64,000 nucleotides of DNA, taken from Emcibacter nanhaiensis (GTDB taxonomy: Bacteria > Pseudomonadota > Alphaproteobacteria > Sphingomonadales > Emcibacteraceae). Both the position numbers and the translations under genes were made by a program. A model generated the notes under the pieces. It did no database searches, had not been told where the DNA came from, and saw only the letters and a list, made by a program, of their open reading frames with translations. Every line of letters starts with the position of its first letter. Positions within the stretch are counted from its first letter, which is position 1. Below are positions 1 to 8,339 of this stretch, piece after piece. The stretch covers positions 248,001-312,000 of the forward strand of contig NZ_VFIY01000004.1 in assembly GCF_006385175.1 (NCBI RefSeq), written 5' to 3'.

Positions 1-8
1 TTTTTCTG

Positions 9-194
9 ATGCCATCAATTGTCCCGGAACTTATCCAAGACACAGAGACCACTCAGCGCATTGCACGGGTTTTGCTGAAGCATATTCGCCCGAAAAACAA
101 AGAAGAGGCGCGGGAAATTCTGAAGGGGCGGCTGGGAGTATATGTAACCAAAAAGGAAAACCTGGACCAGGAAATAGAACGTTATTTCAACTGA
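9..194 (+). CDS. Small protein or C-terminal end of a gene cut by the window edge, function unknown
   Basis: The 61-residue reading frame is open back to the window edge, so the ATG at 9 may be internal to a longer gene. The product is rich in Lys, Glu and Arg and looks helical, with no signal peptide, membrane segment or motif I recognise. It stops at TGA just before the convergent DUF4170 gene. No ribosome site can be judged because only eight bases precede the ATG. Function is not assigned. Confidence 0.4.
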   Translation: MPSIVPELIQDTETTQRIARVLLKHIRPKNKEEAREILKGRLGVYVTKKENLDQEIERYFN

Positions 195-212
195 TCCAGG
201 TGGCCTGTTCCT

Positions 213-434
213 TTAGTCGCTTTCCGGTTCCAGAAGTCTGTGGAGATGTACAACAACATATTTGGTAAGGGCGTCGTCAACATTGGCCTGGCTGGCGCCC
301 TTCCAGGCATCCCGCGCTTCCTTGTAGTTGGGAAAAATCCCGACGATATCCAGTTCCTCAGTATTTTCGAACTCCAGTCCGCTGGGGTCCGTCACTTTCC
401 CGCCGAATACGAGATGTAAAAGTTGTTCTGACAT
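213..434 (-). CDS. DUF4170 domain protein
   Basis: A 73-residue protein matching the small alphaproteobacterial DUF4170 family by its pattern of LVFGGKV near the start, LDIVGIFPNY in the middle and VVVHLHRLLEPE at the end. Family function is unknown. The ATG at 434 is preferred over the upstream ATG at 452 because an AGGT element lies about eight bases before it and the family normally begins a few residues before the LxxLVFGG segment. It has no signal peptide or membrane segment, so it is probably cytosolic. It is convergent with the small gene on its left and divergent from the ACT-domain gene. Confidence 0.8.
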   Translation of the reverse strand: MSEQLLHLVFGGKVTDPSGLEFENTEELDIVGIFPNYKEARDAWKGASQANVDDALTKYVVVHLHRLLEPESD

Positions 435-575
435 ATTTTGTACCTGCTGCAATTGAAAAAGGCTTGTCCGTCAATGATGATCCGGAAATCATTTACTGGC
501 AGAATAGCACTTTATCAGTTATTTTTTATGAATAATAGAAACTCTGTCATATAGGTAATCGGTTCAAAGCGCAAC

Positions 576-1115
576 ATGTCTCATACCAGAAATCATACAG
601 TTCTTATCTCAATTGTCAGTCCTGATCAGGTTGGACTGGTGGCGGCCGTCACCGGGCGTCTTTTCGATCTTGGCGTCAATCTGGCGGACACCTCCTTTGC
701 GGTGCTGGGCAAGGGATGCGAATTTTCCTGCGTTGCCGAGCTGCCGGCCGATATTTCCAGCCGGTTCCTTCAGAGTGAACTCCAGTCACTGGAGTGCCTG
801 GCCCATGCCGATTGCCTGGTGACCGATTTTCGCTTTCCGGTGGACCAGGACAGTTCCTCGGATGTTACCCACATCATAGAAGTGGGGGGCGGGGACCAGC
901 CCGGCCTCATTGCCCGTCTGGCGGAAGCCTTCATCGATTATGACGCCAATGTGGTCCGCATGCATTCAACGCGGCGGCTGGGCGAGGATGGAAAAATGAC
1001 CTATCACACCACCTTTGCCATTTCCGTGGCGCCTGAGCGGGCAGAGGCCTGTATTGCGGCGATAAACAATACGGCAGGCCAGTTGCAACTGACCTGCCGT
1101 GATCAAAAGGTCTGA
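576..1115 (+). CDS. Tandem ACT-domain protein, GcvR-like
   Basis: The 179-residue protein consists of two ACT domains, roughly residues 8-82 and 96-175. Each carries the typical D-x-x-G-L turn (PDQVGLVAAV and GDQPGLIARL) that forms the amino-acid-binding edge. This layout is that of the glycine cleavage repressor GcvR and related small ACT proteins, which sense an amino acid and act by binding another regulator; there is no DNA-binding domain. No gcv genes are nearby, so a link to glycine metabolism is only inferred from the family. The ribosome site is weak. The gene faces the mlaC-like gene with a 15-base gap. Confidence 0.75.
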   Translation: MSHTRNHTVLISIVSPDQVGLVAAVTGRLFDLGVNLADTSFAVLGKGCEFSCVAELPADISSRFLQSELQSLECLAHADCLVTDFRFPVDQDSSSDVTHIIEVGGGDQPGLIARLAEAFIDYDANVVRMHSTRRLGEDGKMTYHTTFAISVAPERAEACIAAINNTAGQLQLTCRDQKV

Positions 1116-1130
1116 CGACTGACTGGAAAA

Positions 1131-1877
1131 TCAGCTGTCTTCTGTATCGTCATTTTCTGGTTTGTCGGCTTTTTCGATTTCCAGCGGTTCCGCTTCCTCG
1201 GTGCCGTCAATGATATTCTGCATATACTGGTTCAATCCCGCCATTTTGCTTTCAGACACCCGCGAGGTAAAGTCGTCGCGCTGGGTGCGGGCCATGCTGA
1301 TGCCTTCGATTTTCACATCGATAATCTGATAACCCTTGTCTTTGAAGGGGCGGATGCGCCAGTCGACGTCAAAGGTTTCGTTGTTCTCGCCATCAACCTT
1401 GCTGCGGACAAACATGTCTTTTTTGCCGTGCGGAATGACCCGCTCGATTTCGATCTCCGTGGTATCCAGCTTGGTCAGGCGGGACGCATAGACCTTGATC
1501 AGAAAATCAGGGAAAAGGTCGAAATAGGTCTTTAGTTCCTCTTTGGTGGCCTGTTTTCTGTGGCGGCCGAGCACCAGCTTGCCAATATAATCAATGGCAA
1601 AGGAATCCGTCAGGATCACCCGCATCTGATCTTCCAGCTCGGCCTGGGAAAGCACGTCCTTTTGTTTCAGGACGTCGAAGGCGCGTTTGGAGGTGACCTC
1701 AATAAACTCGCGACCCTTGGCTTGTTCTTCTGCGCTTTGATTTGGATATTCCTCTTCCGCCAACACTGTCTGGGAAAAGAAGACGGCTCCAATGACTAAA
1801 AGCAGGGAAAAAGCGATCAGGATAGCTCTTCGGGGAAGTCCCTGGTCCCGTGAGATGGCTTTAGCGGCAGTTTTCAT
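1131..1877 (-). CDS. MlaC/Ttg2D-family phospholipid-binding protein
   Basis: A 248-residue exported protein. An N-terminal hydrophobic stretch (IAFSLLLVIGAVFFSQ, about residues 18-35) ends in VLAEEE, a likely signal peptidase site. The mature part matches the MlaC/Ttg2D family: helical start, the segment FAIDYIGKLVLGRH, then VDWRI and IIDVKIEGISMARTQRDDF near the end. MlaC proteins ferry phospholipid across the periplasm between the outer membrane and the MlaFEDB ABC transporter to keep the outer leaflet asymmetric. The partner mla genes are not beside it. I chose the ATG at 1877 (AAGG nine bases upstream) over the TTG at 1904. An acidic C-terminal tail is present. Confidence 0.85.
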   Translation of the reverse strand: MKTAAKAISRDQGLPRRAILIAFSLLLVIGAVFFSQTVLAEEEYPNQSAEEQAKGREFIEVTSKRAFDVLKQKDVLSQAELEDQMRVILTDSFAIDYIGKLVLGRHRKQATKEELKTYFDLFPDFLIKVYASRLTKLDTTEIEIERVIPHGKKDMFVRSKVDGENNETFDVDWRIRPFKDKGYQIIDVKIEGISMARTQRDDFTSRVSESKMAGLNQYMQNIIDGTEEAEPLEIEKADKPENDDTEDS

Positions 1878-1918
1878 ATCAGGCAGCCTTAAACTTGTTT
1901 CCAATAAAACTCATATGA

Positions 1919-1939
1919 CTCAATGTTAGGATCATTGAG
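1919..1939. promoter_or_regulatory. Inverted repeat upstream of the mlaC-like gene
   Basis: Seven-base arms CTCAATG and CATTGAG are separated by seven bases about 42 bases upstream of the mlaC-like start. There is no T-run, so a terminator is unlikely; it could be an operator. No known regulator motif is recognised. Confidence 0.3.
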
Positions 1940-1972
1940 CCATCAATCAAGTATTCTCTTTTCGCATCATGT

Positions 1973-2007
1973 CAAAAAATGGGCGCTTTCAAAATAAAAG
2001 CGCCCAT
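1973..2007 (-). terminator. Rho-independent terminator after the cytochrome c gene
   Basis: Read on the minus strand, the arms ATGGGCGCTTT and AAAGCGCCCAT enclose a seven-base loop and are followed by a run of T. It lies 19 bases past the cytochrome stop codon and separates it from the mlaC-like gene. Confidence 0.85.
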
Positions 2008-2025
2008 TCTACAGCAAAAAAATAA

Positions 2026-2409
2026 TCAGTCTGACAGGGTTTTAAGATAGGCGATCAGGTTTGCCCGGTCGTCGTCTTTTTTCAGGCCTGCGAAAATCAT
2101 GCGGGTTTTGGGAACAAGGCCTTTCGGCTGGGTCAGATAGGTATCCAGGGTGGCCTCATCCCAGGTCAGGCCGGATTCTGCCATGGCGTCCGAATATTTA
2201 AAGCCTTCGGATGTACCGGCTGCCCGCCCGACAACGCCATAGAGGTTGGGTCCGACTTTCTTTTTGCCGCCCTTATCGACGGTGTGGCAGGCCGAGCATT
2301 TTTTCTTGAATAATTTCTGTCCGAGGTCAGCGTCTCCCTCGGCATGGGCTGCACTGGCGGCCATAAGGCCGATTACAGGGACAATCATAAATTTCAAAAG
2401 CGATTTCAT
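2026..2409 (-). CDS. Class I c-type cytochrome
   Basis: A 127-residue small cytochrome c. Residues 1-23 form a signal peptide ending AHAEG. The haem-attachment motif CSACH is at residues 38-42, and [10 protein letters not shown] and a Met-bearing segment KTRMIFAGL (likely axial ligand) follow, as in mitochondrial-type cytochrome c / c2. It would carry electrons in the periplasm between the bc1 complex and an oxidase or another acceptor. The ATG at 2409 is chosen because AAGGA precedes it and the signal peptide begins there; the frame extends upstream but would overlap the symporter gene. It is transcribed alone or from the symporter promoter and ends in a clear terminator. Confidence 0.9.
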   Translation of the reverse strand: MKSLLKFMIVPVIGLMAASAAHAEGDADLGQKLFKKKCSACHTVDKGGKKKVGPNLYGVVGRAAGTSEGFKYSDAMAESGLTWDEATLDTYLTQPKGLVPKTRMIFAGLKKDDDRANLIAYLKTLSD

Positions 2410-2461
2410 ATCACGGTCCTTTTGAGTTTTTAAAAAATCTTCAGGTGGTACTCCGAAACCG

Positions 2462-4012
2462 TCAGGCTCTTTCTTCCGCGGTGACGGGGGCAATTTCTCC
2501 GCTTCGTATACGCTCTAGATAGGAAGTGATCTCCTGTTTTACAACAGGGGCGAGGACAACCACACCGATAATATTGGGAATTGCCATGGAGAAGAGGGCA
2601 GCGTCGCCGAAATTAGTGATCGCCGTCAGCTGCATGGTGGAGCCGATGATGGCGACACTGCAGAACAGCAGCTTGTAGGCCATATCCACTTTTTTGCCGT
2701 TGCCGAACAGGAAAGACCAGGATTTCTGGCCGTAATAGGCCCAGGTGATGGTTGTGGAAATGGCGAACAGGAAGGCGATGATGGCAAGCGCAACATCAAA
2801 GTTGGGGTAAACCGTCGTGAAAGCGTTTGATGTCAGGATAATGCCGTCGCTCTCTCCGCTCATGTATGCGCCGGTAATGATGATCACAAGCGCTGTTGTG
2901 GTGCAGACCACCACTGTGTCGATGAAAGGTTCCAGCAGGGCGACCAGTCCTTCGGTAACCGGTTCGTCTGTCTTTACAGCGGAATGGGCGATGGCGGCGG
3001 AACCGATACCGGCTTCGTTGGAGAAGGTCGCGCGTCTCATGCCCTGGATCATGACGGCAATGACGCCGCCGATACTGGCTTCCGGGGTAAACGCGCCTTT
3101 GATAATGGCACCGAAAGCTTGCGGAATTGCACTGAAGTCCATGATCAGAACGCCGAGCGCAGCCAGCATGTAGACCCCGCACATCAGCGGGACGAGTTTG
3201 GAGGTGATCGAGGCGATGGACTTGATTCCGCCGATCAGCACCAGCCCGACAAAAATGGAAACACAGACGCCGTAGATCCAGCCGTTATTGTACAGGAAGC
3301 TTTCCTCGCCGCCCGTCACATGTTTCAGGATGGAGAGGGAGTTGCTGACCTGGAAGATATTGCCGGCGCCAAACGCGCCAAGGATACAGCAGAAGGCGAA
3401 AAAGCTGGCCAGAACCAGACCGATCTTGGGGAAACCTTTTTCCGCAAATCCCTTGCGCAGATAATACATGGGACCGCCGGAAACCACGCCATGCTCGTCA
3501 ATTTCCCGGTATTTGACGCCCAGAGTACATTCGGCGAATTTGGAGGTCATGCTGAACAGGCCGACGACGATCATCCAGAAGGTGGCGCCGGGACCGCCGG
3601 CGGCGATCGCAATCCCCACCCCGGCGATATTGCCGAGGCCGACAGTACCGGAAAGGGCGGCCGTCAAGGCCTGGAAGTGGCTTACTTCGCCGGCATCGGA
3701 TTTTTTCGTATAGTCGCCCCGGACGATACGGATTGCCAGGCCAAAGCCGCGAATATTGATAAACCAGAAATACAGGGTAAAGCCGATGGCGGCAGTAGCG
3801 AGCCAGACCACAATCCAGGGCAGCTGCTGTCCGGCGATGGTGATCGGATAAAAAATGAAGCTGGAGAAAGCATCTGTAAAGGGGGAGACAGCGTTGTTGA
3901 TGGCTTGGTCAATTTTTTCGGTATCGAGTGAAAGTGCGTGTGCCGATGAGGCAAATAATGTGGCCGCAAGCAAAACCAGCGCTGAATAGATGTTTCTACG
4001 TGTTCTCTTCAT
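2462..4012 (-). CDS. Alanine/glycine:cation symporter (AGCS family)
   Basis: A 516-residue inner-membrane transporter of the sodium:alanine symporter family. Family features visible include [15 protein letters not shown] and the segment [22 protein letters not shown], which hold the conserved glycine- and asparagine-rich transport helices, with about ten or eleven hydrophobic segments overall. It has an unusual N-terminal extension that looks like a signal peptide ([10 protein letters not shown]) before a short periplasmic helix, as seen in some marine AGCS proteins. The ATG at 4012 has AGGGG six bases upstream and is preferred to the ATGs at 4018 and 4066. Substrate is inferred from family only. 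The cytochrome gene begins 52 bases downstream. Confidence 0.88.
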   Translation of the reverse strand: MKRTRRNIYSALVLLAATLFASSAHALSLDTEKIDQAINNAVSPFTDAFSSFIFYPITIAGQQLPWIVVWLATAAIGFTLYFWFINIRGFGLAIRIVRGDYTKKSDAGEVSHFQALTAALSGTVGLGNIAGVGIAIAAGGPGATFWMIVVGLFSMTSKFAECTLGVKYREIDEHGVVSGGPMYYLRKGFAEKGFPKIGLVLASFFAFCCILGAFGAGNIFQVSNSLSILKHVTGGEESFLYNNGWIYGVCVSIFVGLVLIGGIKSIASITSKLVPLMCGVYMLAALGVLIMDFSAIPQAFGAIIKGAFTPEASIGGVIAVMIQGMRRATFSNEAGIGSAAIAHSAVKTDEPVTEGLVALLEPFIDTVVVCTTTALVIIITGAYMSGESDGIILTSNAFTTVYPNFDVALAIIAFLFAISTTITWAYYGQKSWSFLFGNGKKVDMAYKLLFCSVAIIGSTMQLTAITNFGDAALFSMAIPNIIGVVVLAPVVKQEITSYLERIRSGEIAPVTAEERA

Positions 4013-4217
4013 TTTCATCCCCTGAAAACGGTTTATTGGTTTAATTTTTCTGAACTTATAGCTCATATTAACGCGAGTTTAACTACTTTTGTTGAAAATG
4101 ACACCGTGTTGTTCAGAAATACAGGGATTATTGTGCCCGAACAGAAAGCAGAAAGCGAAAAGACTACAGAGCTGCTGCGGGGATAATAAAACAATGGAAA
4201 CAAAGGCTTAGATTTCA

Positions 4218-5330
4218 ATGACGAACGCTCTCAGTCAGTCTGATGTATTAAAACTTCTCAAGGACCCGTCTGTCGAAAACCGTGCCGAGGCTGCAAAAAA
4301 AGTCGGTCAGCATTTTTCAGGCGACAGTCTGTCCGCGGAAGAAAAGAAAATCGCGGAAGATATCTTCAAACTCATGGTGAAGGACGCTGAAGTTCGCGTT
4401 CGTGAGGCGCTGTCAGCCAGCCTGAAGGATAATCCGGAAATTCCCCATGAAGTGGCCGTGTCTCTTGCGAACGATGTCACTGAAGTTTCCCTGCCGATTC
4501 TCGAGTTTTCCGAAGTTCTTACAGATGAAGACCTCAAAGATATCATCGCCAACAGCGGCTCTGAGAGCCAGATGGCTGTTGCCCGGCGGGAAAATCTTTC
4601 TGCAGAAGTCGCCGACGCCATTGTCGAGACCAGCCAGGACGAAGATGTGGTCGCCACGCTTGTCTCCAACGAGAGTGCTGATCTTTCCGAAGGCACCATG
4701 GGTAAGGTGCTGGACAAATTTGGCGAAAGCGAAAAGGTCAATGCACCTCTGGCCCAGCGCGGTCAGCTGCCGCTCAAGGTTGCGGAACGGCTGGTCAGCC
4801 TGGTTTCCGAGAAAGTCCGTGATCATCTGGTGACCCACCATGAAATGACCCCGGATATGGCCATGGACCTGTTCCTCAGCGCCCGCGAACGGGCTACCGT
4901 CAGCCTGCTGAACCGGGGTGTCGATGTGATGGATGTGCGCCAGCTGGTTGATCAGCTGCATAGTAATGGCCGCCTGACGCCGACACTGATTATGCGGGCC
5001 CTGTGTATGGGCGATCTGGTTTTCTTCGAATCCGCGCTGGCAAAACTCTGCAATATTCCAACCAGTAATGCCTATAAACTGATCCATGATCGTGGTGATC
5101 TTGGTATCTCGGCTCTCTTCCGCCAGGCTAACCTGTCTCCGGAACTGTTGCCGCTGGCCAAGGCCGCCCTGGACGTGGCCGAAGATATGTCCGTCAGCGC
5201 CGGTGAGGATCGGGAACGGTTCCGCAGCCGCATGCTGGAGCGGGTACTGACCTATTGTGAAAATGATGTGGATCCGGAAAACCTGGACTACTTCATTACC
5301 AAGATGGGATCCGGCTCCGCCGCCGCCTGA
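4218..5330 (+). CDS. DUF2336 domain protein
   Basis: A 370-residue, acidic, helix-rich soluble protein. The pattern of repeated short helical units (VRVREALSASLKDNPEIP, then LLNRGVDVMDVRQLVDQL) is that of the alphaproteobacterial DUF2336 family, which resembles HEAT-type repeats. Family members occur widely in alphaproteobacteria and some are linked to signalling, but no activity can be read from this sequence. No catalytic motif, signal peptide or membrane segment is seen. It stands alone: divergent from the symporter and convergent with the TRAP operon, with a shared hairpin terminator. Confidence 0.8.
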   Translation: MTNALSQSDVLKLLKDPSVENRAEAAKKVGQHFSGDSLSAEEKKIAEDIFKLMVKDAEVRVREALSASLKDNPEIPHEVAVSLANDVTEVSLPILEFSEVLTDEDLKDIIANSGSESQMAVARRENLSAEVADAIVETSQDEDVVATLVSNESADLSEGTMGKVLDKFGESEKVNAPLAQRGQLPLKVAERLVSLVSEKVRDHLVTHHEMTPDMAMDLFLSARERATVSLLNRGVDVMDVRQLVDQLHSNGRLTPTLIMRALCMGDLVFFESALAKLCNIPTSNAYKLIHDRGDLGISALFRQANLSPELLPLAKAALDVAEDMSVSAGEDRERFRSRMLERVLTYCENDVDPENLDYFITKMGSGSAAA

Positions 5331-5352
5331 ACAGGATAAATACCGATTTCGA

Positions 5353-5379
5353 AGCCGCCTCACTGAGGCGGCTTTTTTA
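5353..5379 (+). terminator. Terminator after the DUF2336 gene
   Basis: Arms AGCCGCCT and AGGCGGCT with a five-base loop are followed by six T residues. The T-run reaches the stop codon of the convergent TRAP permease gene. Confidence 0.85.
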
Positions 5380-6771
5380 TTTGAGTAATAGTTGCGGCAG
5401 CCAAAGGGCAATCTGCGGGAACAGCATGACCAGCAGCAGACCCATCAGCTGCAGCAGGACGAAGGGCACCACGCCGCGGTAGATGTCCCTGATGCTGACG
5501 CTGTCCGGCGCCGCGCCCTTGGTGAAGAACAGCGCGAAACCGAACGGCGGGGTCAGGAAGGAAGTCTGCAGGTTGATGGCGGTCAGGATCGCGAACCAGA
5601 CGATTATGTCCGAGGATGCCAGATGCGGGCCGAAATCAAGGGCGCTGACGATGGGGGCGAACACCGGCAGGATAATCAGGGTGATTTCAATCCAGTCGAA
5701 GAAGAACCCCAACAGGAAGATCATCAGCATCAGGCCGCCGAGGATGATCCAGGGTCCGGCCGCAATGGACTGGATGAAATGAATGATCAGGTCATCGCCG
5801 CCCAGGGAGCGAAAAACATAGGAAAAGGCCGTCGCGCCGATAAACACGCCAAACACCATGCCGGTAGTGCTGGCGGTTTCTTCGCACATTTTACCGAGTC
5901 CGGAAAAATTCAGGCGATTTTTGATCAGGGCCAGGATCAGGGCGGCGAAGGCGCCGACGCCGGCGGCTTCTGTCGGTGTGGCGAAGCCGGCAAAGATCGA
6001 GCCGAGGACCAGGAAAATCAATGTCAGCGGCGGAAGAATTCTCTTCAGGAGCAGGGCCACCGGATTGGCGTCCGGCAGGGGGCTGCCGCCGAACCTGTCG
6101 TCCAGCAGCGGCTTTTGTGTGCTGACGGACGGGGCAATTTCCGGGTTAAGCCAGCTTTTGATCAGGATGAATATGACATAAAGCAGGGCCAGCATCAGGC
6201 CCGGCACCAGGGCGCTGACAAACAGGGTGCCGGCGGAGGTGGCCAAAAGCTCGCCCATGATCACCAGCATGATGCTGGGGGGTATGAGGATGCCCAGGGT
6301 GCCGGAGGCGGCAATGGTGCCGGTGGCAAAGGCTTTGTCATACTCCTGTTCCAGCATGATGGGCAGGGCCATCAGGGTAATCATGACCACACTGGCGCCG
6401 ATGATGCCGGTGGTGGCGGCCATAATGGTGCCGAGCAGGGTGACCGACAGGGCAAGTCCGCCGGGAATGCGCCGGGTCAGGATCTGCAGTGACTGCAGCA
6501 GGTCGCGGGCGATGCCGCTGCGTTCCAGGATGATCCCCATAAAGATAAACATCGGCACGGCAATCAGGACCAGGTTTTCCACCACGCCGCCGTAGATGCG
6601 GGAAATGATCAGGAAGAATTCCTTGAAGTTATAGACATTCAGGGACATGCCGATCAGGCCGAATAAAAGCCCGGTACCGCCAAGCACAAAGGCGACGGGA
6701 TAGCCGCTGAACAGGAACAGGCCGAGCACCGGGAACATGAGCAGCGGGAGGAACTCAATCAACTCAGCCAT
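5377..6771 (-). CDS. TRAP transporter large permease (DctM/SiaM type)
   Basis: A 464-residue polytopic membrane protein of the DctM family, the ion-coupled transport subunit of tripartite ATP-independent periplasmic transporters. It has about twelve hydrophobic helices. Family segments include the glycine-rich SGTLGILIPPSIMLVI and the related FATPTEAAGVGAFAAL repeat, which correspond to the two hairpin/clamshell substrate regions. It works with the small permease and binding protein encoded just upstream on the same strand; its start overlaps the small permease end by eight bases, which suggests translational coupling. The substrate, probably a carboxylate, cannot be read from sequence. Confidence 0.92.
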   Translation of the reverse strand: MAELIEFLPLLMFPVLGLFLFSGYPVAFVLGGTGLLFGLIGMSLNVYNFKEFFLIISRIYGGVVENLVLIAVPMFIFMGIILERSGIARDLLQSLQILTRRIPGGLALSVTLLGTIMAATTGIIGASVVMITLMALPIMLEQEYDKAFATGTIAASGTLGILIPPSIMLVIMGELLATSAGTLFVSALVPGLMLALLYVIFILIKSWLNPEIAPSVSTQKPLLDDRFGGSPLPDANPVALLLKRILPPLTLIFLVLGSIFAGFATPTEAAGVGAFAALILALIKNRLNFSGLGKMCEETASTTGMVFGVFIGATAFSYVFRSLGGDDLIIHFIQSIAAGPWIILGGLMLMIFLLGFFFDWIEITLIILPVFAPIVSALDFGPHLASSDIIVWFAILTAINLQTSFLTPPFGFALFFTKGAAPDSVSIRDIYRGVVPFVLLQLMGLLLVMLFPQIALWLPQLLLK

Positions 6772-7285
6772 TGCCGTCTTCCCCGTGTGAGAGAAAGATC
6801 ATATTGCGCAGTATCACAGCAATGCCGGCCAGCGCCAGCAGGCTCAGGCCAAGCGGAATAAACCCCTTGATGATCCAGCGAAAGGGCAGTCCTTCCGCCG
6901 CGGACGACACTTCGTTGCCGACAAACGCCCGGTGGGCAAAATCAAAGCCGAAATACACCAGCACCAGGCAGTAGGGGATCAGGAACAACAGACAGCCGAC
7001 GATTTCGATCCAGGCCTGGAGGCGCGGCGACAGTTTTTCCCGGAGCAGTTCGACACGGACCTGGGCATTCTTCAGGTAGGTAAAGCCCAAGCAACAGAGA
7101 AACAGAATGCCGTGCAGGTGCCATTCCAGCTCCTGAAGCTTGATTGACCCGATCACGAAAAAACGTCGGCTGATCACATCGAACACGATGACCAGCATCA
7201 TGGCAATGACCAGCCAGGAGGAGGCTCTGCCGATTGAAGTGATGAAGCCGGACAGCGACTTTTCTATTTTGGCGAGATCAGTCAA
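6764..7285 (-). CDS. TRAP transporter small permease (DctQ type)
   Basis: A 173-residue protein with four hydrophobic helices (about residues 20-40, 52-70, 90-112, 136-160), the size and topology of DctQ small permeases. The sequence W-H-L-H-G-I-L-F around residues 51-58 fits the conserved family region. It docks onto the large permease to make the membrane part of the TRAP transporter. The gene overlaps its neighbours on both sides by eight bases (large permease downstream, binding protein upstream), so the three are one operon. Confidence 0.9.
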   Translation of the reverse strand: MTDLAKIEKSLSGFITSIGRASSWLVIAMMLVIVFDVISRRFFVIGSIKLQELEWHLHGILFLCCLGFTYLKNAQVRVELLREKLSPRLQAWIEIVGCLLFLIPYCLVLVYFGFDFAHRAFVGNEVSSAAEGLPFRWIIKGFIPLGLSLLALAGIAVILRNMIFLSHGEDGNG

Positions 7286-8339
7286 GATTTCCCAGTTCTT
7301 TCCAGATTTTATATTTCGCCCGGAAAGCGCTCAGGGAGTCCCAGGCCCGCTTGAAATCGGGGTCTTTTGCTGTCTCTTCCCGGACGACGTCCTGCCATGC
7401 GGAGTCCAGCGCCTGCATAATATCGTCCGGCCATTTGTGGAACTGGACTCCCTGCCTTTTCAGCTCTTCGAGGGCATCAGCCTGCTCGGCCTCGCCGCGG
7501 GCCAGGGTGTATTTGATATTATCGGCGCAGACGCTTTCAATCTGGGCCTGTTGGGTCGGGCTCATGCTGTTCCACTTGTCCAGATTGATCATCAGTTCGA
7601 AGAAGGTCGCCTGTTGGTGCCAGCCGGGAAAATAGTAGTGCTTGGCGAGCTGGCTGAAACCCATCTGCAGGTCGATGGAGGGGATGGAAAATTCCGTGGC
7701 GTCGATGGTGCCGAGCTCAAGGGCCGGAAAAATATCGCCGGTGGCCAGAAGCTGGGTCGAGACGCCCAGTTTGCTGAGAACCCGGGCGCCGAGGCCGTAA
7801 AACCGGATTTTCATGCCTTTGAGATCGTCGAGGCCTTTGATTTCCTCGCGGAACCAGCCTGAAGCTTCCGGCGGGCTCAATCCGCAAATGAGACTATGAA
7901 TATTATGTCGGGCGTAAATCTCGTCGAAGATTTCCCTGCCGCCGCCTTCATAGAACCAAGCCAGATATTCCGGGGCGTTGGGGCCGAAGGGCACGGCGCT
8001 GAACAGCTGGAGGGAAGGGACCTTGCCGCTCCACAGGCCCGGGGCGGACCAGCCCGCATCCAGGGCGCCATAGGACACCGCATCGAAAATTTCCAGGTTG
8101 GGCACCAGGGCCCCGGGTTCGAAAAACCTGATGGTCACATTGCCGTTGGAAATAAGCTTGATCTGCTTTTCAACCCGTTTACCCCCGGCCCCCAGAAGGC
8201 CGAGGCTGGACGGGTAGCTGCTGGCCATTTTCAGGTGGACGGGGGGATAGGCTTTCTTTTCGGTGGTCCCGACATCACTCTTCTGGTCGCACCCACCGAG
8301 CAGAAAAGCCAGCAGCAAAAGCCCGGTTATATATTTCAT
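7278..8339 (-). CDS. TRAP transporter solute-binding lipoprotein (DctP family)
   Basis: A 353-residue binding protein. The N-terminus is a lipoprotein signal, with lipobox LLGG-C at about residues 13-17, so it should be tethered to the membrane, whereas most DctP proteins are free periplasmic proteins. The mature part matches the DctP family: LKMASSYPSS at the start, GLDDLKGMKIRFYGLG in the centre with the Arg expected to bind a substrate carboxylate, and LGTIDATEFSIPSIDLQMGF. It delivers ligand to the membrane subunits encoded downstream. The ATG overlaps the TGA of the coiled-coil gene upstream (ATGA), a sign of coupled translation. Confidence 0.92.
   Translation of the reverse strand: MKYITGLLLLAFLLGGCDQKSDVGTTEKKAYPPVHLKMASSYPSSLGLLGAGGKRVEKQIKLISNGNVTIRFFEPGALVPNLEIFDAVSYGALDAGWSAPGLWSGKVPSLQLFSAVPFGPNAPEYLAWFYEGGGREIFDEIYARHNIHSLICGLSPPEASGWFREEIKGLDDLKGMKIRFYGLGARVLSKLGVSTQLLATGDIFPALELGTIDATEFSIPSIDLQMGFSQLAKHYYFPGWHQQATFFELMINLDKWNSMSPTQQAQIESVCADNIKYTLARGEAEQADALEELKRQGVQFHKWPDDIMQALDSAWQDVVREETAKDPDFKRAWDSLSAFRAKYKIWKELGNLD

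Noticed and set aside
2984-3931. Long open frame (315 codons) opposite the alanine symporter gene
   Set aside because: It is antisense to a clear AGCS transporter, has low-complexity Asp/Gly/Gln-rich content and no recognisable family.
5392-6492. 366-codon open frame opposite the TRAP large permease
   Set aside because: Its Gln/Asp/Gly/His-rich composition is what results from reading a hydrophobic membrane protein gene on the other strand.
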